From positions 2,201,375 through 2,265,374 of the forward strand of contig NZ_VFOK01000001.1 of the NCBI RefSeq assembly GCF_006716095.1: a stretch of DNA of 64,000 bases, written 5' to 3'. The translations under genes and the position numbers were made by a program. Positions 59,300 through 64,000 of this stretch are shown here, one piece after another. The notes below the pieces were generated by a model. The model had not been told where the DNA came from, did no database searches, and saw only the letters and a program-made list of their open reading frames with translations. Source of the DNA: Barrientosiimonas humi (GTDB lineage Bacteria > Actinomycetota > Actinomycetes > Actinomycetales > Dermatophilaceae). Within the stretch, counting starts at the first letter, position 1; each line of letters begins with the position of its first letter.

Positions 59300-60258
59300 G
59301 CCTCGAGCAGCTCCAGCCGCCCGCCGTTGGACTGCGCCAGGTCGCGCGCCAGCGCCAGCCCGAGCCCCGTGCCGCCGGTCGTGACCCGGCGCTCGAAGAC
59401 GTGCGGCGCGATGCCGGGGTCGATGCCGGCGCCCTCGTCGGTCATCTCCAGCACCACCGACGGGCCGGTGCGCCGGGCCTCGACCTCGACCAGCCCGCTG
59501 CCGTGCTCGAGGGTGTTCTCCAGCAGCGTGGAGATGATCTGGGCCAGGTCGTCGCGGCGCACCCGCAGCCGCAGCCCCCGCTCCCCCGCGATCTTGATGC
59601 TGCGCCGCGCCCGCGAGAACGCCGGCTGCCACTCCCGCTGCAGCGCCGCGAGCACCGAGTCCAGCGAGGTCTCGTCCGTGTTCCCCCCGGCGCCGGCGGG
59701 CGTGCGCCGGAGCAGGTCGTCGACCACCCTGGTCAGGCGCTCGACCTGCTCGATGCAGCTCGTGGCCTCGGCGCGCATCTCGACCGGGTCGTCGAGCATC
59801 GAGATCTCCTCGAGCCGGATGAGCAGCGCGGTGAGCGGGGTGCGCAGCTGGTGGGAGGCGTCGGAGGCGAACTGCCGCTCGTGCGCGAGCCGCTGGGTGA
59901 GCTCGACCGCCCGTTGCCGCAGCACCTCCGAGACGGAGTCGATCTCGGCGACGCCGCTGGTGACCGGGGACGCGCCGGGCCGTCGCCCCAGCGCCTCGGC
60001 CTGGCCGGCGAGCGCCGCCATCGGGCGGGCCAGCCGCTCGGCGTCGCGCCGGGCGAGCCAGGCCCCGACGCCGCCGCCCAGCAGGCCGAGCGCGATCACG
60101 AGCCCGCCGCCGAGCGCCACCACGCCCGGGCCGCCGCCGGCGCGGGCGTCGATCAGCACGTGCCACGCCCCGAACGCCGCGGACGGCAGCACGATCACCG
60201 CGACCACGACCGCGACCGTGGTGAGCGTCGAGCGCAGCAGCCGGTCGCGCAGCGGCAT
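59230..60258 (-). CDS. two-component sensor histidine kinase
   Basis: A 342-residue kinase. Two helices (about 10-30 and 46-68) flank a very short outside loop, followed by a HAMP-like linker, the HisKA box FASDASHQLRTPLTAL with the phosphorylated H136, and an ATPase domain (TLLENTLEHG, MTDEGAGIDPG, GGTGLGLALARDLAQSNGG). The tiny sensor loop suggests membrane or intramembrane sensing. It follows its regulator after 28 bp. The ATG at 60258 is used; the longer frame is in the spacer. Confidence 0.92.
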   Translation of the reverse strand: MPLRDRLLRSTLTTVAVVVAVIVLPSAAFGAWHVLIDARAGGGPGVVALGGGLVIALGLLGGGVGAWLARRDAERLARPMAALAGQAEALGRRPGASPVTSGVAEIDSVSEVLRQRAVELTQRLAHERQFASDASHQLRTPLTALLIRLEEISMLDDPVEMRAEATSCIEQVERLTRVVDDLLRRTPAGAGGNTDETSLDSVLAALQREWQPAFSRARRSIKIAGERGLRLRVRRDDLAQIISTLLENTLEHGSGLVEVEARRTGPSVVLEMTDEGAGIDPGIAPHVFERRVTTGGTGLGLALARDLAQSNGGRLELLEAQPARFALFLSAADGEAEGSLPA

Positions 60259-60286
60259 CAGCGCGGTCCCGGTCCGGCCAGGCGCA

Positions 60287-60964
60287 CTAGCCGCCCGCCT
60301 CGGGGTCGAACCGGAAGCCGACCCCGCGGACCGTGGTGATGAACCGCGGCGCGGACGCGTCGTCACCGAGCTTGCGGCGCAGCACCGACACGTGCATGTC
60401 GAGGGTCTTGGTCGAGCCGTACCAGGCGGTGTCCCAGACCTCGCGCATCAGCTGCTCGCGCGAGACGACCTTGCCCTGCTCGCGCACCAGCACCCGCAGC
60501 AGGTCGAACTCCTTGGCCGTCAGCTGCAGCTCCTCGTCGCCGAAGAACGCGCGCCGGGCGTCGGCGTCGATGCGCACGGCCGGGTGCTCGCCGGCGAGCT
60601 CCAGCGGCGAGCGGCGCAGCAGCGCGCGCACCCGGGCGAGCAGCTCGGCGAGCCGGAACGGCTTCGTGACGTAGTCGTCCGCGCCGGCGTCGAGACCCAC
60701 GACGGTGTCGACCTCCTCGGCACGGGCGGTGAGGATCAGCACGGGCACGGTGCGCCCCTCGGCGCGCAGCCGGCGGCAGACCTCGAGGCCGTCGATGGTC
60801 GGCAGCCCGAGGTCGAGCAGCACCAGGTCGGGGTTCTCCTTCGCGGCGGCCAGCGCGGCCTCGCCGTCGGGACAGACGTCGACGTCGTATCCCTCGCGGC
60901 GCAGGGCGCGCGCGAGGGGTTCGGAGATCGCGGGGTCGTCCTCCGCGAGCAGGACTCGCGTCAT
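60287..60964 (-). CDS. OmpR-type response regulator
   Basis: A 225-residue regulator. The receiver domain has acidic residues DD (9-10), the phosphorylated D51 in LLDLGLPTIDGLEV and K101 in DYVTKPFRLAELLARV. The C-terminal winged helix ends LRRKLGDDASAPRFITTVRGVGFRF. TACGAT lies seven bases before the ATG, so it is leaderless. It is the first gene of the two-component operon. Confidence 0.95.
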   Translation of the reverse strand: MTRVLLAEDDPAISEPLARALRREGYDVDVCPDGEAALAAAKENPDLVLLDLGLPTIDGLEVCRRLRAEGRTVPVLILTARAEEVDTVVGLDAGADDYVTKPFRLAELLARVRALLRRSPLELAGEHPAVRIDADARRAFFGDEELQLTAKEFDLLRVLVREQGKVVSREQLMREVWDTAWYGSTKTLDMHVSVLRRKLGDDASAPRFITTVRGVGFRFDPEAGG

Positions 60965-60971
60965 CGGAGTG

Positions 60972-60977
60972 ATCGTA
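60972..60977 (-). promoter_or_regulatory. -10 element of the leaderless response-regulator gene
   Basis: Minus strand TACGAT, seven bases, then the ATG at 60964. Confidence 0.55.
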
Positions 60978-61032
60978 GGGTTCGGCGCCATCGGATGCTC
61001 CTGCTTCAGACCGGGTCGGGACGAGGGCGGCG

Positions 61033-61824
61033 TCACTGGCCCGGCCAGCGCGGTGCGCGCTTCTCGTTGAACGCCAGCACGCCCTCGGCGCGGTCGCCGG
61101 AGAACGCGGTCGCGCGCCAGCAGGCGTCCTCGACCTCGAGCCCGGTCTGCAGGTCGACGTCGAGCCCGAGCCGCATCGCCTTCTTGGCGTTGCGCAGCCC
61201 GACCGGTGAGTTCGCCGCGATCGCGCCGGCCAGCTCCAGGGCGGTCTCGCGGGCGGACCCGGCCGGCACGACCTGGTCCACGGCGCCGAGGGCGTACGCC
61301 TCGGGCGCCTTGAGCTTGGCCGCGGAGAAGATCATCCGCGCGGCGCGCGACCAGCCGACGCGACGGCCGAGCAGCTGGGTGCCGCCGCCGCCGGGGATCA
61401 CCCCGACCGACACCTCGGGCAGCCCGACCAGCGCCTCCTCGCCGGCGACGATGACGTCGCAGGACAGCGCCAGCTCGAAGCCGCCACCGAGGGCGAACCC
61501 GTCGACCGCGGCGATCGCCGGCACCGGCAGGGCCAGCACCCCGCCGTACGCCGACCGCGACACCGGCCGCTGGCGCACCATCTCGGCGTCGGACAGGGCG
61601 TTGCGCTCCTTGAGGTCGGCGCCGACGCAGAACGCCCGGTCGTGGGAGGAGGTGAGCACCACGCAGCGCACCTGCGGGTCCGAGCCCAGCTCACCGGTGG
61701 CGGCCGCGATCGCCTCGGCCATCGCGGTCGACACGGCGTTCATCGCCGACGGCCGGTCGAGCACCAGCTCGGCGACGTGGCCGCCGTCGCCGTGCCGCTC
61801 GACGCGGACCAGCTGCTCGGTCAT
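61033..61824 (-). CDS. enoyl-CoA hydratase/isomerase
   Basis: A 263-residue crotonase: ELVLDRPSAMNAVSTAMAE, AFCVGADLKERN (oxyanion hole), DGFALGGGFELALSCD, and the catalytic glutamates in LVGLPEVSVGVIPGGGGTQLL. It hydrates enoyl-CoA in beta-oxidation. The ATG at 61824 overlaps the cyclase stop as ATGA, with AGGAGGAG upstream. A very long open frame upstream is a shadow of the cyclase and birA genes. Confidence 0.95.
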   Translation of the reverse strand: MTEQLVRVERHGDGGHVAELVLDRPSAMNAVSTAMAEAIAAATGELGSDPQVRCVVLTSSHDRAFCVGADLKERNALSDAEMVRQRPVSRSAYGGVLALPVPAIAAVDGFALGGGFELALSCDVIVAGEEALVGLPEVSVGVIPGGGGTQLLGRRVGWSRAARMIFSAAKLKAPEAYALGAVDQVVPAGSARETALELAGAIAANSPVGLRNAKKAMRLGLDVDLQTGLEVEDACWRATAFSGDRAEGVLAFNEKRAPRWPGQ

Positions 61825-62972
61825 GGGGACTCCTCCTGGTCGGTGCGGTCGCTGGGTGCGGGGTCCGGCGCCGGCGAGGCACCGTGCGGGGTGCCCTCGG
61901 GCGGCGCGGGGTCGAACTGGTGCGGGTCGAGCGGGGCGAAGACCAGCTCGTCGTCGCCCTCGAGCTCGAGGGGGGCGCGGCGCAGGCTCCACGGCCGCAG
62001 CGTGCCGAGGCCGGGCAGCTCGATGGGGTCGAGCTCGTCGGTGACGAACCGCGGCGAGGTGGCCAGGCCCCACGCGACGTCGTGGTCGACGAGCACGGTG
62101 CTCGGCCGGGCCGCGGCGGTGAGCCGCGCCGCGCGGTTGACCGTGTCGCCGTAGACGTCGCCCTGGCGGGCCAGCACCCGGCCCTGCGACAGCCCGACGC
62201 GCAGGTGCGGGATCAGGTCGTCGCTGGTGACCGCGTCGACCAGGTCGAGGGCGATGTCGGCGGCCGGCACGATCTCCTGGTGGGTGAACAGGATCTCGTC
62301 GCCCACCGTCTTGACCACCGCCCCGCCGTGGCTGCTCACCACGTCGGAGGCGAGCGCCTCGAAGCGCGAGACCAGGCGAGCCAGGTCGCGCTCGCTGAGA
62401 TGGCGTACGAGCTGGGTGAAGCTCACCAGGTCGGCGAACCCGACCGTGCGGCGCACGCCGACGTGGCTCTCTGGCTCGCTGTCGGCGACCAGGCGCGAGA
62501 TGGCCAGCGACACGTTGCGCCGCCAGACGTAGACCAGCAACGGCTCCAGCCGGTCCATCAGGTCGGCGGTCAGCTCGGCGGTGCGGCGGGCGACGTCGCT
62601 GTCGAGCCCGATCTGCTCGCCGGCCACGAAGTCGCTGAGCAGCTGGGTCTGCCACATCGCGAGGCGGTCGGTGCTGCGGCCGTACGCCCGCGCCAGCCCG
62701 CGCGCGGTCGGGCCGGGCAGCAGGCCGTTCTGCACGCTCTCGACGACGTCGCGCAGCGCCTCGACGTCGGCTGCGGTGAAGACCCGGTCGTCGTCGCGCG
62801 CGCTCGCGAATCCCAAGGAACGCCAAAGGTTCTCGGCCGCCTCCTGGGTGACGCCGACCTCGGCGGCGACGTCGGTGCGGGTGAACTCGCGACCCCCGCC
62901 CATGATCCGTGCCTCGATGGAGTCGACGAACTCTGCGCGGTCCCAGTCGGGGCGTGGTTCCTGGTCGCTCAT
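61821..62972 (-). CDS. class III adenylate/guanylate cyclase with an N-terminal regulatory domain
   Basis: A 383-residue protein. Residues ~1-165 form an all-helical regulatory domain (FTRTDVAAEVGVTQEAAENL is HTH-like) of the type seen in Rv2212-like actinobacterial cyclases. Residues ~172-340 are the catalytic domain: metal aspartate in VGFADLVSFTQL (D181), KTVGDEILF (K221, D225), and VNRAARLT (N279, R283) for the transition state. The residues needed for homodimer activity are present. The acidic, proline-rich tail is not conserved. It is coupled to birA upstream and to enoyl-CoA hydratase downstream by ATGA overlaps. Confidence 0.9.
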   Translation of the reverse strand: MSDQEPRPDWDRAEFVDSIEARIMGGGREFTRTDVAAEVGVTQEAAENLWRSLGFASARDDDRVFTAADVEALRDVVESVQNGLLPGPTARGLARAYGRSTDRLAMWQTQLLSDFVAGEQIGLDSDVARRTAELTADLMDRLEPLLVYVWRRNVSLAISRLVADSEPESHVGVRRTVGFADLVSFTQLVRHLSERDLARLVSRFEALASDVVSSHGGAVVKTVGDEILFTHQEIVPAADIALDLVDAVTSDDLIPHLRVGLSQGRVLARQGDVYGDTVNRAARLTAAARPSTVLVDHDVAWGLATSPRFVTDELDPIELPGLGTLRPWSLRRAPLELEGDDELVFAPLDPHQFDPAPPEGTPHGASPAPDPAPSDRTDQEESP

Positions 62973-63787
62973 GCGGCTCCCTGCGGGCGCACGTGCACCA
63001 CGTCGCCGACCGCGAGCGCGTGGCGCCGCCCGCCGGTGTCGACCACGATGCGGCCCTCGCCGTCGATGTCCACCGCGTCGCCGACGATGTCGCCGGCGTC
63101 ACGCTCGACGCGCACGGTCGAGCCGAGGGTGACGCAGGCGGCGCGGTAGGCGTCCTGTGCGGCGATCAGCTCGGCCCCGCCCGCGGTCCAGGCGCGCTCG
63201 GCGACCGCGAGCTCGGTGAGCAGCGCCGCGGCCAGCTCGGCGCGGTCGGGACTGCCGCCGCCGGCCAGCCGCAGCGAGGTCGCGGTGGGCACCGGCAGCT
63301 CGTCGGCGGTGAGGTCGACGTTGGTGCCGACGCCGGCGACCACGACAGGGGCGTCGGCGTGGGTGGTGGTCGCGCACAGGATGCCGGCGACCTTGCCCCA
63401 CGGCCGGTCGTCGGAGGGGCGGGCGAGCACGTCGTTGGGCCACTTCAGCCCGACCCGGGCGCCGGTCGCGCCGAGCGCGCGGTGGGCGGCGAGGCCGACC
63501 AGCAACGGCACCCAGCCCCAGCGGCGGGGGTCGGCGGGCAGCGGCAGCACCGCGCTGACCGCGAGCGCCGAGCCGGGCGGCGCGCTCCAGGTGCGGGTCA
63601 TCCGGCCGCGCCCGGCGGACTGGTGGTCGGCGACGACCACGCGCCCCGGGACGGGGTCGGTCATGGCCTCGGCGTTGGTGGACCCGATCGTGCCGTGCAC
63701 CTCCGGCCGCGCCCAGCGCGACCCGCGCAGCCTGGTCTCGAGCAGGGGCCCGTCGGTCGCTGGGCGCTCGGGGTGGCTGTGGCTCAC
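62969..63787 (-). CDS. birA: biotin-[acetyl-CoA-carboxylase] ligase
   Basis: A 272-residue biotin protein ligase: GTIGSTNAEAM, ADHQSAGRGRMTRTWSAPPGSAL, the KWPNDVL catalytic motif and VGVGTNVDL. There is no N-terminal DNA-binding domain, so it is the monofunctional type that biotinylates carboxylase BCCP domains. The position next to the purE/purK block matches Rv3279c. The GTG at 63787 has TACCCT seven bases upstream (leaderless). The stop overlaps the cyclase start as ATGA. Confidence 0.95.
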   Translation of the reverse strand: MSHSHPERPATDGPLLETRLRGSRWARPEVHGTIGSTNAEAMTDPVPGRVVVADHQSAGRGRMTRTWSAPPGSALAVSAVLPLPADPRRWGWVPLLVGLAAHRALGATGARVGLKWPNDVLARPSDDRPWGKVAGILCATTTHADAPVVVAGVGTNVDLTADELPVPTATSLRLAGGGSPDRAELAAALLTELAVAERAWTAGGAELIAAQDAYRAACVTLGSTVRVERDAGDIVGDAVDIDGEGRIVVDTGGRRHALAVGDVVHVRPQGAA

Positions 63788-63794
63788 GTCACCA

Positions 63795-63800
63795 AGGGTA
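63795..63800 (-). promoter_or_regulatory. -10 element of leaderless birA
   Basis: Minus strand TACCCT, seven bases, then the GTG at 63787. Confidence 0.55.
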
Positions 63801-63898
63801 TGGGTGGGGCTCGCGCGCCCGGAGAGACGCCTGTTCGCCGGCGCGGTGCCGCCGCCGCGAGCACCCGCAACCCGATGGCCGCGCCCCGCTCGCGTGCC

Positions 63899-63904
63899 TA
63901 TTGT
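63899..63904 (+). promoter_or_regulatory. -10 element of the rightmost gene
   Basis: TATTGT, six bases, then the GTG at 63911. Confidence 0.55.
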
Positions 63905-63910
63905 CGGAGC

Positions 63911-64000
63911 GTGAACCAGACCCCCACGCGCAAGCCGACCGCCGTCGACGCGATCGCCGAGAAGTACCACGACGAGAGCCTGGCCCTCAGCCCCATCATG
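63911..64000 (+). CDS. start of a DUF885-like gene (runs off the right edge)
   Basis: Thirty codons are visible, including VDAIAEKYHDESLALSPIM. The spacing resembles the N-terminus of DUF885 proteins, which are putative zinc peptidases. With so little sequence the call is tentative. The leaderless GTG start is well supported by the -10 at 63899. In mycobacteria the matching position after birA is accD5, but this start does not look like AccD. Confidence 0.45.
   Translation, partial: MNQTPTRKPTAVDAIAEKYHDESLALSPIM

Noticed and set aside
57520-60339. A 939-codon open frame on the plus strand
   Set aside because: It is antisense to purK and the histidine kinase and lacks any domain; high GC leaves such frames open by chance.
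1-64000. tRNA, rRNA, riboswitch or insertion sequence
   Set aside because: I saw no tRNA-like cloverleaf, no rRNA, no known riboswitch core and no transposase; a covariance-model search would be needed to exclude small RNAs.

Overview
The window is a high-GC (low-to-mid 70s percent by eye) actinobacterial chromosome segment. Many starts are GTG, neighbouring genes often overlap as ATGA or GTGA, and many genes look leaderless (a TAnnnT hexamer ending 6-7 nt before an ATG or GTG start). A WhiB regulator, F420 genes (fbiA, fbiB), an LCP ligase and DUF3499, DUF5719 and TIGR03089 proteins all fit Actinomycetota. Gene order at both ends follows the order known from Mycobacterium around Rv3256c-Rv3262 (SIS protein, phosphomannomutase, DUF3499, metallopeptidase-like, WhiB2, FbiA, FbiB) and Rv3274c-Rv3279c (FadE25-like, purE, purK, GtrA, birA). 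A Micrococcales- or Propionibacteriales-like soil or marine actinobacterium is my guess; the genus cannot be read from this window.

Layout. 1-6075: transport and regulation (LysR/EamA pair, TetR/MFS pair with an obvious operator, DUF3093), then kynureninase and tryptophan 2,3-dioxygenase. 6083-21090: conserved core (SIS protein, Trm112-like, phosphomannomutase, DUF3499, VOC protein, degenerate zincin, NmrA-type protein, a 1078-residue GT2 membrane protein with DUF5719, whiB, fbiA, fbiB, an AlkA-type glycosylase, a methyltransferase-like protein), with two intergenic tandem-repeat blocks at 11678-11835 and 19097-19316.

21162-44236 is the accessory heart of the window: a surface-glycan locus with a complete candidate set for CMP-pseudaminic acid (PseB, PseC, PseH, PseG, PseI and a PseF/SpsF-like cytidylyltransferase fused to an aldo/keto-reductase-like domain). 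It also carries a polysialyltransferase-like protein, two GT2 enzymes, three paralogues of an unrecognised putative glycosyltransferase family, three methyltransferase-like coiled-coil paralogues, and a four-gene carrier-protein operon (ACP, AMP ligase, FabG-like SDR, PPTase-like) diverging from pseH. A decayed lower-GC ABC transporter (33391-35850) splits the locus. At 47836-52407 a Wzt/Wzm exporter, another GT2 and an LCP ligase could export the polymer and attach it to the wall. My inference is that together they make a pseudaminic-acid-containing wall polymer of teichulosonic-acid type, with the carrier operon supplying an unusual acyl group.

44242-64000: TIGR03089 protein, ferredoxin-reductase-like flavoprotein, 3-oxoacid CoA-transferase, acyl-CoA dehydrogenase, an OhrR-like MarR regulator, an F420-type LLM oxidoreductase, purE/purK, GtrA, a two-component system, enoyl-CoA hydratase, a class III cyclase, birA, and the start of a DUF885-like gene. 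I found no rRNA, tRNA, CRISPR array or intact insertion sequence.
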